DNA of 64,000 nucleotides from Campylobacter_A concisus_Y (GTDB taxonomy: Bacteria > Campylobacterota > Campylobacteria > Campylobacterales > Campylobacteraceae), in assembly GCF_902460415.1 (NCBI RefSeq), contig NZ_CABPTY010000001.1, forward strand, positions 471,034-535,033, written 5' to 3'. The notes beneath the pieces were generated by a model. It was not told where the DNA came from, made no database searches, and worked only from the letters and a program-made list of their open reading frames with translations. Made by a program: the position numbers and the translations under genes. This document shows, in pieces, positions 1 to 8,057 of the stretch. Each line of letters starts with the position of its first letter. Positions within the stretch are counted from its first letter, which is position 1.

Positions 1-95
1 AATTAAAATTTAAAAATAGTTTATATTTTTATCTAAAAACTCAAAAATTTATCCAAAATTTATACTTAAAATTATAATATTCAATCTCAAAATTA

Positions 96-104
96 TGCTA
101 TAAA
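96..104 (+). promoter_or_regulatory. Extended -10 promoter of the TonB receptor gene
   Basis: TGCTATAAA reads as an extended -10 (TGn followed by TATAAA at 99-104), about 40 bases before the ATG at 144, in AT-rich DNA without a clear -35, as is usual in Campylobacter. The region is too AT-rich for me to call a Fur box with confidence, although iron regulation is common for this receptor class. Confidence 0.55.
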
Positions 105-143
105 ATTAAAATAGTAATTTTAATAACCAAATTAGGAGGAAAT

Positions 144-2156
144 ATGAGATTTAAAAGCTTATTTAAACTCTCTCTTGTAGCAAGCGTAGCGGTTTGTGCA
201 AACGGGGCAGACGAGAGCGTATTAAGCGGAGTTGAGGTAACAAGTAGCAGTGGCGGATATGGCGTTGATGACATCAAAATTTCAACTAGAAATGCTGGCC
301 TAGTAAAAGACGTGATGAGAGATATTCCTGGTGTTTACGTAGGTGGCACAAACGGCATGAACCAAAAAATTTATATGAGGGGCGTAAGTGATCGTGGTCT
401 AAATATCACGATAGATGGCGCGAAGCAAAACGGAAATACATTTCACCACAACGCTGACTTGCTGATCGATCCAGATCTTATAAAAGCCGTTGATGTCGAG
501 GTTGGCTCAAGATCAGTGGTAAACGGCTCGGGTGCGCTTGGCGGTTCAGTCGCCTTTAAAACGGTCGATGCAAAGGACTTGCTTAATGATGGTGAGATTA
601 TAGGCGCAAAGATAAAGACAGGATACGCCTCAAATAACAGCGAATTTTCTCAAGGCCTTATGCTCTTTACTGCACCAGTTGAAGGGCTTGATTTTATAGC
701 CACTATTAATCACAAGGGCTACGACTACGGCAAAAGCGGCAACAAAAGAAAGATAGGCGGCGATGGCAACGATCTTAGCTATCTTTTAAAGCTTGGTTAT
801 AGCTTCCTTGATGCACATAGAATTTCTATCTCAAGAGAACATAATGAATTTAAAGGCATGTATCCAATGAGAGCCGAGTTTGGCAGCTGGTATACTGGTC
901 AATTTCCTGTTGATAACCGAAAATATGAACGTGATACTACAACGCTAAAATACGAGTATAAACCAAGTGATCTTCTAAATTTAGATGTAACGGTATACAA
1001 TACCGAGCATAAAAAAGATGACCCGGTCTTAAAAATTTTAGGCGTAAAAACAAACGGCATAAATGCAAAGGCTAAAAGTGTAGTCGAGAGCGGCGCTTTA
1101 ACGCAGACTTTTAGATATGGCGCTGAGTTTTATCAAAGTAAAAATTTCAACAAACCAGACAATCACTACCCAGAAAAGGTAAATAACTACTCGATCTACG
1201 CAGAAGATGCGCTAAATTTTAGCTCGCTAACTGTTACTCCAGGCATCAGATATACGCACCATGAGCTAAAAAGCTACGACGGCAGAGCTGGAAATGTAAA
1301 GAGCTACACATATAAATTTAACGAATTTACGCCAGCACTTGCACTTGATTATGAGATCATTAAAGGATTACACGCATTTGCAAGCTATGCAAGGGTCTTT
1401 AGAGGACCTGATGTCATGGAGTCGATGATGGCAAGTGGAAGTAGCAGGGGCAGGGCACTAAACTGGAAGGCAAATAAGGATCTAAAAGCGACAACTGGCA
1501 ATAGCTACGAAACTGGCCTTAAATATCATGGTGATATAAGTGAAGCTAGCTCATATAGCTTATCTGCAAAATATTTCATGACAAAATATAAAAATTTAAT
1601 AGTTGATAACAATGCAGCAGGTGGAGGTGTAAATCAAACTTTAGTTAGGATAAACGCTGGTGGCGCTGATATAAGCGGTGTCGAGCTACTTGCAAGGCTA
1701 AATTTAGATGCACTAAGCCTAGCTGCTAGCTACACTCATCAAAATGTAAAATATAAAGATAGAGTTGTAAAACCAAATGGTAGCTACTACACCTCAAACA
1801 TCATCGGCTACCGAGATCAGGGCGATAAATACACATTTAACGCAGAGTATGCATTTTCAAGGATCGATACGCTAATAGGCTACAACCTAATCTACTTTGC
1901 TTCAAAAAATACCGTCTCAGCTGGCGACGATAAAAATGCCAAGATACCAAGCTATGCAGTTAGCGATATCTACGCTACCTATGCGCCAAGCAGCGGCAAA
2001 TTTAGAGGGCTAGAGATAAATGCTGGAATTTACAACCTCTTTAATAAAACTTATGCTTCGCAGTCTCAAAGAATGGCTGATTATACAGGCAATCCAGACT
2101 ATGTAGACTGGGAGCCAGGTAGAAATTTCAAAGTAAACGTATCTTATAAATTTTAA
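144..2156 (+). CDS. TonB-dependent outer-membrane receptor
   Basis: Ligand-gated outer-membrane transporter, 670 aa. A signal peptide covers about residues 1-22 (cleavage likely after CANGA). An N-terminal plug follows at about 30-150 (VMRDIPGVYV, IYMRGVSDRGLNITIDGAKQ, GSGALGGSVAF), then a beta-barrel ending in the aromatic strand FKVNVSYKF, which is typical of Omp85-inserted barrels. Start is the ATG at 144 behind a strong AGGAGGA at 134-140. The FRGPD motif around residue 420 sits where haem receptors carry FRAP, so a haem or haemoprotein ligand is possible; a ferric siderophore or another metal complex is equally open. No tonB, exbBD or ABC importer genes lie in the window. Family is secure, ligand is not. 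Confidence 0.9.
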   Translation: MRFKSLFKLSLVASVAVCANGADESVLSGVEVTSSSGGYGVDDIKISTRNAGLVKDVMRDIPGVYVGGTNGMNQKIYMRGVSDRGLNITIDGAKQNGNTFHHNADLLIDPDLIKAVDVEVGSRSVVNGSGALGGSVAFKTVDAKDLLNDGEIIGAKIKTGYASNNSEFSQGLMLFTAPVEGLDFIATINHKGYDYGKSGNKRKIGGDGNDLSYLLKLGYSFLDAHRISISREHNEFKGMYPMRAEFGSWYTGQFPVDNRKYERDTTTLKYEYKPSDLLNLDVTVYNTEHKKDDPVLKILGVKTNGINAKAKSVVESGALTQTFRYGAEFYQSKNFNKPDNHYPEKVNNYSIYAEDALNFSSLTVTPGIRYTHHELKSYDGRAGNVKSYTYKFNEFTPALALDYEIIKGLHAFASYARVFRGPDVMESMMASGSSRGRALNWKANKDLKATTGNSYETGLKYHGDISEASSYSLSAKYFMTKYKNLIVDNNAAGGGVNQTLVRINAGGADISGVELLARLNLDALSLAASYTHQNVKYKDRVVKPNGSYYTSNIIGYRDQGDKYTFNAEYAFSRIDTLIGYNLIYFASKNTVSAGDDKNAKIPSYAVSDIYATYAPSSGKFRGLEINAGIYNLFNKTYASQSQRMADYTGNPDYVDWEPGRNFKVNVSYKF

Positions 2157-2162
2157 CTTCAA

Positions 2163-2195
2163 GGCAAGGTGAAAGCCTTGCCAAATTTCTCTTTT
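2163..2195 (+). terminator. Rho-independent terminator after TonB receptor
   Basis: Perfect 7-bp stem GGCAAGG (2163-2169) and CCTTGCC (2176-2182) with a 6-nt loop, followed by a T-rich tract. It lies just after the stop at 2156, so the receptor is probably a monocistronic unit. Confidence 0.8.
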
Positions 2196-2243
2196 ATATA
2201 AAAATTCTAGCTTTTTTCACTATGCTGTTTGTTTTAAAATTAA

Positions 2244-2249
2244 TATAGT
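2244..2249 (+). promoter_or_regulatory. Possible -10 box for the mqo-like gene
   Basis: TATAGT at 2244-2249 lies about 36 bases before the chosen ATG at 2285 and downstream of the terminator at 2163. It is a single hexamer match in AT-rich DNA, so support is modest. Confidence 0.35.
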
Positions 2250-2284
2250 ATCATTTTGGCGACTAAACTTTTTTGGGAGAAAAA

Positions 2285-3631
2285 ATGAGGCAGAAGCACT
2301 TTGAAGTGGTAATTGTCGGAGCAGGCATTAGTGGGACGGCGCTCTTTTATGAGTTGGCTGCATTTAGTGATATAAAAAAAGTCGCACTTTTAGAAAAATA
2401 TGACGGCGTAGCTACTCTAAATTCAAACGGCAAAGGCAACTCACAAACCATTCATTGTGGCGATATCGAGACAAACTACACGCTAGAAAAAGCAAAAAAA
2501 GTCTCTCGTGTGGCAAATATGCCAGTAAAATATGCTCTAAAATACAATCTTGATGGCAAATATATGTTTGCTCATCAAAAGATGGCACTAGCTATCGGAG
2601 ATACTGAAGTAGAGCGCATGAAAGAGCGATATGAGAGTTTTAAAGAGCTTTTTCCTTGCCTTGAAATTTATGACAAAGAGAAGTTAAAACAAATCGAACC
2701 AAACGTCGTTTTTGACGCAAATGGCAATGAGAGGCCAGAAAACATCATCGCCATAGGCACGCAAAATGGGCAGTTTACGACGATGGACTTTGGTGGCTTA
2801 GCAAACTCACTTGTGCAAAATGCGCTAAATTTAGGCGGAGATGGCTATGAGATCAGCCTAAACTCAGAAGTAACTGATATAAAAAAGGCGGGTGATACAT
2901 TTCACATAAAGATAAATGATGGCGAGGTGATCACCGCAAACTACGTTGTAGTAGATGCTGGAGGACATTCGCTATTTTTGGCTCACAAAATGGGTTATGG
3001 GCTTCATCTTAGCACATTGCCTGTTGCTGGAAGCTTTTATTTCGCAAAAAAACGCCTACTAAACGGCAAAGTCTATATGGTGCAAAACGATAAGCTACCA
3101 TTTGCCGCGCTTCACGGCGATCCGGATATCCTAGCTAATGGCAACACTCGCTTTGGACCAACAGCCCTAGTCATACCAAAACTAGAGAGATACCACGGCT
3201 GTTCAAGCTTTTTTGACTTTTGTAAATGCCTAAAATTTGATAAAAACGTCTTTGAAGTCTTTACAAATCTCTTAAAAGATAGCGACATCAGATCTTATAT
3301 TTTAAGAAATTTCTTATTTGAAGTGCCATTTATCAATAAAAAAGAATTTGTAAAAGACGCTAGAAAGATCGTGCCAAGCCTAAGTGAAAACGATCTGAGC
3401 TATGCTGTAAATTTTGGTGGCGTAAGACCACAAGTTATCGACCGCAATAAAAAGTGCCTTGAGCTTGGCGAAGGCAAGATAAGCACAGGCGAGGGTATAA
3501 GTTTTAATATGACTCCAAGCCCTGGAGCTACAAGTTGCTTTGAAATAGCAAGAACTGATATGATCGAAGCCTGTAAATTTTTAGGTAAAAAATTTAACGA
3601 AGAGAAATTTAATGCCGAGTTTTTTGGGTAA
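2285..3631 (+). CDS. mqo: FAD-dependent malate:quinone oxidoreductase-like protein
   Basis: About 448 aa. Malate:quinone oxidoreductases oxidise malate to oxaloacetate at the inner membrane and pass electrons to (mena)quinone. The N-terminus VVIVGAGISGTAL is the FAD-binding GxGxxG Rossmann motif (residues 12-17). The NSNGKGNSQTIHCGDIETNY stretch (around 50-68) and the C-terminal GISFNMTPSPGATSC resemble Mqo proteins of Helicobacter/Campylobacter. An in-frame TTG at 2273 would add four residues, but GGGAG at 2275-2279 is ideally placed for the ATG at 2285. The close relative L-2-hydroxyglutarate oxidase is the main alternative. The next gene follows after two bases, so they are likely co-transcribed. 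Confidence 0.8.
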   Translation: MRQKHFEVVIVGAGISGTALFYELAAFSDIKKVALLEKYDGVATLNSNGKGNSQTIHCGDIETNYTLEKAKKVSRVANMPVKYALKYNLDGKYMFAHQKMALAIGDTEVERMKERYESFKELFPCLEIYDKEKLKQIEPNVVFDANGNERPENIIAIGTQNGQFTTMDFGGLANSLVQNALNLGGDGYEISLNSEVTDIKKAGDTFHIKINDGEVITANYVVVDAGGHSLFLAHKMGYGLHLSTLPVAGSFYFAKKRLLNGKVYMVQNDKLPFAALHGDPDILANGNTRFGPTALVIPKLERYHGCSSFFDFCKCLKFDKNVFEVFTNLLKDSDIRSYILRNFLFEVPFINKKEFVKDARKIVPSLSENDLSYAVNFGGVRPQVIDRNKKCLELGEGKISTGEGISFNMTPSPGATSCFEIARTDMIEACKFLGKKFNEEKFNAEFFG

Positions 3632-3633
3632 AA

Positions 3634-4347
3634 ATGGGAGTATTTGATATTTTTAAAAAAGGTGCGGATATGCCAAAAACAGCACAACAAAGAAAAGATG
3701 AGAGCATAAAAATTTTAAAAAAAGAGGGCGTGGCTGTGCTTGAGAGTCTGCCACTAAGGTATGACAATAGTGAAGTTACGCCAAGAAGCATTGACGAGAT
3801 CATTGCTCGTGCGGTTTGCTCATTTACGGCCATTATGTGTGCTTGCACTATCCGCGACAATGGCCACCTAAGTGAAGATGAGATAGCTTGGGCTAAAGAC
3901 TTTTTGGGCGATTTTTATGATGACCTAAGTGTAAAAGAAAAAGAGGTCGTAGAGGGCAGAGCCGATATAAATTTGGCCGTAAATATGGGCTGGAAGTATG
4001 AGTCGCTTTGGATCTTACTTTGGGCGCTTGGCATAGCTAAAGATATCGGTAAGATGGATAAAATTTGCGACTGTGATTTTGTGATGGATGTCTTTAGAGA
4101 GGGTGGGCTCAAAAAGCGCTCAAAACTGCGCAGTTTGGATGAAATTTTAAGCAAACTTGACCTAGTTTATCGCTATCACTGGGCGTGTGTGGACGCAAGG
4201 ATAAATGGTAAAAAGGTTGCTGGACTTGACGAAGAGGTCGTTATGGAAAGACGTGCGGGGCTTGAGTGGTTATGCTGCAAAGGTTGGGAAAATGACGACT
4301 TAAGAGCTGAATTTAACGCTTGGGACTACCCTGATCTAAATACGTAA
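3634..4347 (+). CDS. DUF4272-like cytosolic protein
   Basis: 237 aa, no signal peptide or membrane segment. The pattern (R...E...IL..EGV..LESLP around residues 20-45, a Trp-rich centre with WKYESLWILLWALG near 125, and the closing VVMERRAGLEWL plus a WENDD segment near 205-225) matches my memory of the DUF4272 family. No biochemical role is established that I know of. It starts two bases after mqo and probably shares its transcript. Family call moderate, function unknown. Confidence 0.65.
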   Translation: MGVFDIFKKGADMPKTAQQRKDESIKILKKEGVAVLESLPLRYDNSEVTPRSIDEIIARAVCSFTAIMCACTIRDNGHLSEDEIAWAKDFLGDFYDDLSVKEKEVVEGRADINLAVNMGWKYESLWILLWALGIAKDIGKMDKICDCDFVMDVFREGGLKKRSKLRSLDEILSKLDLVYRYHWACVDARINGKKVAGLDEEVVMERRAGLEWLCCKGWENDDLRAEFNAWDYPDLNT

Positions 4348-4363
4348 ATTTACATTTTTGCAC

Positions 4364-4369
4364 TAAAAT
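4364..4369 (+). promoter_or_regulatory. -10 box upstream of the epimerase gene
   Basis: TAAAAT at 4364-4369, preceded by a T-rich stretch, lies 24 bases before the ATG at 4393. It is compatible with the sigma-70 -10 used in Campylobacter. Confidence 0.4.
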
Positions 4370-4392
4370 AAGCCAAAAATGAAAGGAAAAAT

Positions 4393-5451
4393 ATGAAAAT
4401 TTTAGTAACTGGAACAGCTGGATTTATAGGATTTCACCTTGCAAATGCCCTTGTGGCACGTGGCGATGAGGTCGTCGGATATGACGTGATAAATGACTAT
4501 TACGACGTAAATTTAAAGCTCGCGCGCCTAAAAACGGCAGGCTTTGACACGAGCGAGATAGACTATGGCAAGCTTATCGTCTCAAAAACGCATCCGAATT
4601 TAAAATTTATAAAAGCAGATCTCGCCGACGAAAAGACAATGAAAGAGCTTTTTAGCAAAGAAAAATTTGACGTAGTGGTAAATTTAGCTGCACAAGCTGG
4701 CGTTCGCTACTCACTCATAAACCCAAAAGCCTACATCGACAGCAACATCACAGGCTTTATGAATATCCTCGAATGCTGCCGCCACAATGAGATCAAAAAT
4801 TTAGTCTATGCAAGCTCTAGCTCGGTTTATGGCCTAAATGAAAACATGCCATTTTCTACGCACGAGGCGGTAAATCACCCTATAAGCCTCTACGCAGCGA
4901 CCAAAAAGAGCAACGAGATGATGGCGCACACTTATAGCCATCTATTTAATGTGCCAACGACTGGACTTCGCTTTTTTACGGTGTATGGACCATGGGGACG
5001 TCCTGATATGGCGCTATTTTTGTTTGTTGATGCTGCGCTTAAAGATAAAACTATCGACGTCTTTAACTACGGCAAGATGAAGCGCGATTTTACCTACGTG
5101 GACGACATCGTAAAGGGTATCATCAAGTGCATCGACAACCCTGCTAAGCCAAATCCAGCTTGGGACGCAAAGCACCCAGACCCTGCCACTTCAAAAGCGC
5201 CGTTTAAGGTCTATAATATCGGCAATAATAGCCCAGTTGAGCTCATGGACTACATCAAGGCTGTTGAGATAAAGATCGGCCGTGAGATCAAGAAAAATTT
5301 TCTCCCACTTCAAGCAGGTGACGTGCCAGCAACATTTGCTGATGTGAGCGACTTGGTGGCTGACTTTGACTACAAGCCAAATACAAAAGTAAATGACGGC
5401 GTAGCTAAATTTGTTGAGTGGTACTGTGAGTTTTACGGAGTTAAAATTTAA
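4393..5451 (+). CDS. UDP-glucuronate 4-epimerase-like SDR enzyme (GAE/CapI family)
   Basis: 352 aa extended SDR. The GTAGFIG motif (residues 7-13) binds NAD, SSSSVYG supplies the active-site Ser/Thr, and Y167-xxx-K171 (YAATK) is the catalytic pair. Length, the long insertion around residues 45-70 and the sequence DVINDYYDVNLKLARL are typical of UDP-GlcA 4-epimerases of the CapI/LspL type, which convert UDP-GlcA to UDP-GalA. The UDP-glucose dehydrogenase that would feed it is 3.6 kb downstream. AAAGGA before the ATG supports the start. A dTDP-glucose-dehydratase-like or other hexose epimerase activity cannot be excluded from sequence alone. Confidence 0.82.
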   Translation: MKILVTGTAGFIGFHLANALVARGDEVVGYDVINDYYDVNLKLARLKTAGFDTSEIDYGKLIVSKTHPNLKFIKADLADEKTMKELFSKEKFDVVVNLAAQAGVRYSLINPKAYIDSNITGFMNILECCRHNEIKNLVYASSSSVYGLNENMPFSTHEAVNHPISLYAATKKSNEMMAHTYSHLFNVPTTGLRFFTVYGPWGRPDMALFLFVDAALKDKTIDVFNYGKMKRDFTYVDDIVKGIIKCIDNPAKPNPAWDAKHPDPATSKAPFKVYNIGNNSPVELMDYIKAVEIKIGREIKKNFLPLQAGDVPATFADVSDLVADFDYKPNTKVNDGVAKFVEWYCEFYGVKI

Positions 5452-5460
5452 GGAAAGCAG

Positions 5461-6039
5461 ATGAGGCGATGTGAATGGGCAAAAGGCGAGCTTGATATAG
5501 CCTACCACGATAATGAGTGGGGCAAAGTCATAAAAGATGATAGAAAATTTTTTGAGATGATAGTTTTAGAGGGCTTTCAGGCGGGACTTTCGTGGCATGG
5601 AGTGCTTCAAAAAAGAGAGGCTATGAGAGCGGCCTTTGACGGCTTTGATCCAGAGAAGATCAAGCTTTACGGTGAGGACGAAATAGCGAAATTTATGCAA
5701 AACGAGAGGTTGATCCGCAACAGATTAAAACTAAAATCGCTCTCGCAAAACGCCCTTGCATTTTTATCCGTAACGCAAGAATTTGGCAGCTTTTATGACT
5801 ATTTGTGGGGATATTTGCTAAGAAAATTTGACCCAAAATTTGACGGCAAACAGATCATAAATCACTATCAAGACATAAAACAAGTGCCAGCTACTACGCC
5901 TATGTCAGACTTTGTGGCAAAGGAGCTAAAAAAGCGAGGGTTTAAATTTTTAGGCTCTGTTAGCACCTATGCCTTTTTGCAAAGCGTGGGCGTGGTGGAT
6001 GATCATATGGACTATTGTTTTTGTAAGTGCAAGGCTTGA
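5461..6039 (+). CDS. tag: DNA-3-methyladenine glycosylase I
   Basis: 192 aa, the usual Tag length. Tag excises 3-methyladenine from alkylated DNA. The N-terminus RRCEWAKGELDIAYHDNEWG and the following FFEMIVLEGFQAGLSW are hallmark Tag sequences, including the Cys and His zinc ligands; the C-terminal HMDYCFCKC completes the metal site. It begins 9 bases after the epimerase gene, with GGAAAG as ribosome-binding site. It overlaps the exported DNA ligase downstream by 13 bases. Confidence 0.95.
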   Translation: MRRCEWAKGELDIAYHDNEWGKVIKDDRKFFEMIVLEGFQAGLSWHGVLQKREAMRAAFDGFDPEKIKLYGEDEIAKFMQNERLIRNRLKLKSLSQNALAFLSVTQEFGSFYDYLWGYLLRKFDPKFDGKQIINHYQDIKQVPATTPMSDFVAKELKKRGFKFLGSVSTYAFLQSVGVVDDHMDYCFCKCKA

Positions 6040-6887
6040 TTAAAATAATTTTTGCACTTTTGGTGCTTTTAAATTTTGCATTTTCTCTTGAACTATTACG
6101 CCTTAGCGAATTTAAAGATCAAAACGTCAGTGGCTGGCTAGCTAGCGAGAAGCTTGATGGCGTGCGTGCCTACTGGGACGGAGAGAATTTGCTCTCAAGG
6201 CAGGGCAAAAAGCTAAATGCACCGCTAAGTTTTACTAAAAATTTCCCTAAATTTGCACTTGATGGCGAGCTTTATGCAAAGGAGCTTAAATTTGAAGAAA
6301 TCCAAGCAAGCGTGATGGATAAGCTGCCAGATGAAAAGGCGTGGAACAGGCTAAAATTTCACGTTTTTGACGTGCCAGAGGCAAGTGGTGGCTTGCCTCG
6401 TAGGCTTGAAGTCTTGGCTAAATTTCTAAAAAATGAGCCAAATCAAAATTTGATCATCATAAAGCAGATAAAAATGCGCAATAACGCTCAATTTTTAAAA
6501 TTTGCTGAAAATATCATCGCAAAAGGCGGCGAAGGAGCTGTGGTGCGTGAGCCAAATGCGCCATACGAGCGAAAACGAAGTAAAAATGCGCTCAAATTTA
6601 AGAAATTTAAAGACGCCGAGTGTGAGGTGATCTCAATAAATAAAGGCAGCGGCAAATACGCAAATCTTGCTGGCTCGCTTACTTGCAAGGCACTTGGCGG
6701 CAAAGATGTTAAAGAAAAAGCTAGCGAGCCAAAAGAGGGCACTATCTTTAAAATAGGCTCAGGACTAAGCGATAAAAACCGTCAAGAGCCCCCAAAGATA
6801 GGCTCTATCATCACATATAAATTTCAAAATTTAACCTCTTATGGCAAGCCAAGATTTCCCATATTTTTAAGGGTTAGAGAAGATTAA
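6027..6887 (+). CDS. Exported ATP-dependent DNA ligase (LigE type)
   Basis: 286 aa minimal ATP-dependent ligase. Residues 1-20 form a hydrophobic signal peptide (IIFALLVLLNFAFS), so the enzyme should act in the periplasm. EKLDGVRAYWDG around 41-52 is nucleotidyltransferase motif I with K42 as the adenylated lysine. LDGELY (79-83) and GGEGAVVR (around 167) are motifs III and IV, and ALKFKKFKDAE is motif V. A short OB-fold follows and there is no DNA-binding extension. Proteins of this type (Lig E) are linked to handling of DNA taken up or outside the cytoplasm in competent proteobacteria. GTG at 6027 is used here; an alternative TTG at 6036 would shorten the signal peptide by three residues. 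It is probably co-translated with tag. Confidence 0.88.
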   Translation: MQGLIKIIFALLVLLNFAFSLELLRLSEFKDQNVSGWLASEKLDGVRAYWDGENLLSRQGKKLNAPLSFTKNFPKFALDGELYAKELKFEEIQASVMDKLPDEKAWNRLKFHVFDVPEASGGLPRRLEVLAKFLKNEPNQNLIIIKQIKMRNNAQFLKFAENIIAKGGEGAVVREPNAPYERKRSKNALKFKKFKDAECEVISINKGSGKYANLAGSLTCKALGGKDVKEKASEPKEGTIFKIGSGLSDKNRQEPPKIGSIITYKFQNLTSYGKPRFPIFLRVRED

Positions 6888-6896
6888 TAAAAATTT

Positions 6897-7154
6897 TTAT
6901 GCACCTTTAAAAAAATCAGCAATATCACAATTAAATAGTTTTGAGAGCTTAAAAAGATGAAGCATATTAAAGCGCTTATTATCTGTAAAATTTTCCATGT
7001 TTGCATAAAAACCATTTGAAGCTTGCCCTATACTAAGAGCGGTTTCAAGCTGGCTAAAGCCTTTTTCTTGTCTTATTCTTTTTACATTATTTGCCACATT
7101 TTTTAGAAATTCTTCCTCTTCTTCTTTTGAAACAATTTGTGGCAAATTTAGCAT
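6897..7154 (-). CDS. XRE-family helix-turn-helix regulator
   Basis: 85 aa. The helix-turn-helix occupies about residues 20-80 (NVKRIRQEKGFSQLETALSIGQASNGFYANMEN), typical of Cro/C1-type repressors, with a short acidic N-terminal extension (EEEEEF). It is convergent with the ligase gene and divergent from the unknown 194-aa gene. Two TATAGGAAA direct repeats just upstream of its own start (7161-7185, read on this strand) include its ribosome-binding site. Such small regulators next to an unknown gene often autoregulate and control the partner, as in toxin-antitoxin, restriction-modification controller or phage modules. DNA here is visibly more AT-rich than the flanks. Confidence 0.8.
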   Translation of the reverse strand: MLNLPQIVSKEEEEEFLKNVANNVKRIRQEKGFSQLETALSIGQASNGFYANMENFTDNKRFNMLHLFKLSKLFNCDIADFFKGA

Positions 7155-7159
7155 TTTTA

Positions 7160-7185
7160 TTTCCTATAGAAAAGTTTCCTATAAG
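7160..7185. promoter_or_regulatory. Direct repeat with CTATAG/CTATAA cores (operator candidate)
   Basis: TTTCCTATAGA (7160-7170) and TTTCCTATAAG (7175-7185) are direct repeats with a 15-bp period immediately before the XRE gene. The CTATAG core recurs in the palindrome at 7228-7241. Part of the first copy doubles as the XRE ribosome-binding site (AGGAAA on the minus strand). Confidence 0.45.
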
Positions 7186-7227
7186 TTTAATTGCATTAAA
7201 ATACTTTTACAATTATCTGTAAATAAT

Positions 7228-7241
7228 ATCTCTATAGAGAT
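7228..7241. promoter_or_regulatory. 14-bp perfect palindrome ATCTCTATAGAGAT (operator candidate)
   Basis: A perfect dyad in the divergent spacer between the XRE regulator and the 194-aa gene, with imperfect AT-rich extension on both sides. Position and symmetry suit a dimeric HTH repressor controlling both directions. This is an inference from layout. Confidence 0.5.
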
Positions 7242-7271
7242 TATTAGAAATTAATTAAATAAAGGATAAGC

Positions 7272-7310
7272 ATGATATCTGAAGTTTTTAAGGACAAAAC
7301 AAATATTTAG
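7272..7310 (+). other. 12-codon upstream ORF in frame with the 194-aa gene
   Basis: AAGGA at 7262-7266 precedes ATG at 7272. It opens MISEVFKDKTNI followed by TAG at 7308. The frame is the same as that of the gene starting at 7320, so the amber stop separates a well-initiated N-terminus from the rest of the reading frame. It could be a leader peptide with coupled reinitiation (AGGA at 7309-7312 serves the next ATG), or a nonsense mutation in a longer gene. Confidence 0.45.
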
Positions 7311-7319
7311 GACATAAGA

Positions 7320-7904
7320 ATGCCAGTAGTACTAGAGATTTTTGGGGGATATCTAGATGAATTTTATAACCTTTCACTTAGTAAGAAAGAAGTTTCGATA
7401 TTTGCAGCAGCCATACTTATGAAAGGAGATAGAAAACAATTTAAAACAACAATTGATGTATATAATTTTTTCAAGAGATGGCGTGTAAATATGGAAATTG
7501 TTGATGATAATGATTTTTTTACTGATGCCATTACTTCGTTTTTTGGTAAAGACAATCTAGGTTTGGCAATTAATAGAACTTTTTCAACTGCATACATAAT
7601 GTATAAAATCTTTACTTCGCCAGAAATTCCCAAGTCATTTGATATTGATAATGTTTATGGTCATATGATATATAATAAATATATTTTAGGTGATTCTGGC
7701 GTACCTGCTTATCTAGCACATAATGCATCAACGCTTTTTACGTGTGTAAATCAGCTTACAACTTTTGCTACAGTTTATCATTTGAGTATAATGGATGGTA
7801 AGGACAAAACTATTATAAAAACATGGTTACAAGATGAATTTATTACAACTTTTAGTTTTGTTTTTAATCAACATGAGGCTTTTTATGAGGCTATTCGCAA
7901 ATAA
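7320..7904 (+). CDS. Protein of unknown function, 194 aa
   Basis: I do not recognise this protein. It has no signal peptide and no convincing membrane helix. It is rich in Phe, Tyr, Asn, Ile and Thr, with a Lys/Arg-rich stretch (KGDRKQFKTTIDVYNFFKRWRVN) around residues 33-56 and an acidic patch EIVDDNDFF near 59-67. Base composition is clearly lower in GC than the neighbours. The gene is divergent from the small XRE regulator, suggesting a regulated accessory unit (toxin, defence or stress protein are guesses only). ATG at 7320 has AGGA seven bases upstream. An in-frame ATG at 7272 is cut off by TAG, so the true N-terminus is uncertain. Confidence 0.6.
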   Translation: MPVVLEIFGGYLDEFYNLSLSKKEVSIFAAAILMKGDRKQFKTTIDVYNFFKRWRVNMEIVDDNDFFTDAITSFFGKDNLGLAINRTFSTAYIMYKIFTSPEIPKSFDIDNVYGHMIYNKYILGDSGVPAYLAHNASTLFTCVNQLTTFATVYHLSIMDGKDKTIIKTWLQDEFITTFSFVFNQHEAFYEAIRK

Positions 7905-8022
7905 AGTGCACAAATAATATTTATCTCGTTTGTAGGCATTTTGATTAGAAGATATTACATATGACATTTATTTAAAAATTCTACAAGCAAGCCTTGCTTT
8001 ACTTTTGCTTTACTCTATTTTT

Positions 8023-8030
8023 GATAAAAT
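8023..8030 (+). promoter_or_regulatory. -10 box before galE
   Basis: GATAAAAT at 8023-8030 lies 28 bases before the preferred TTG start of galE and downstream of T-rich tracts. It probably starts transcription of the glycan cluster. Confidence 0.45.
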
Positions 8031-8057
8031 TACACACTTTTAATGAAAGGCTTAAAC

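Noticed and set aside
1..143. Fur box upstream of the TonB receptor
   Set aside because: The stretch is so AT-rich that partial matches to any AT-rich dyad occur by chance; no convincing full operator was seen.
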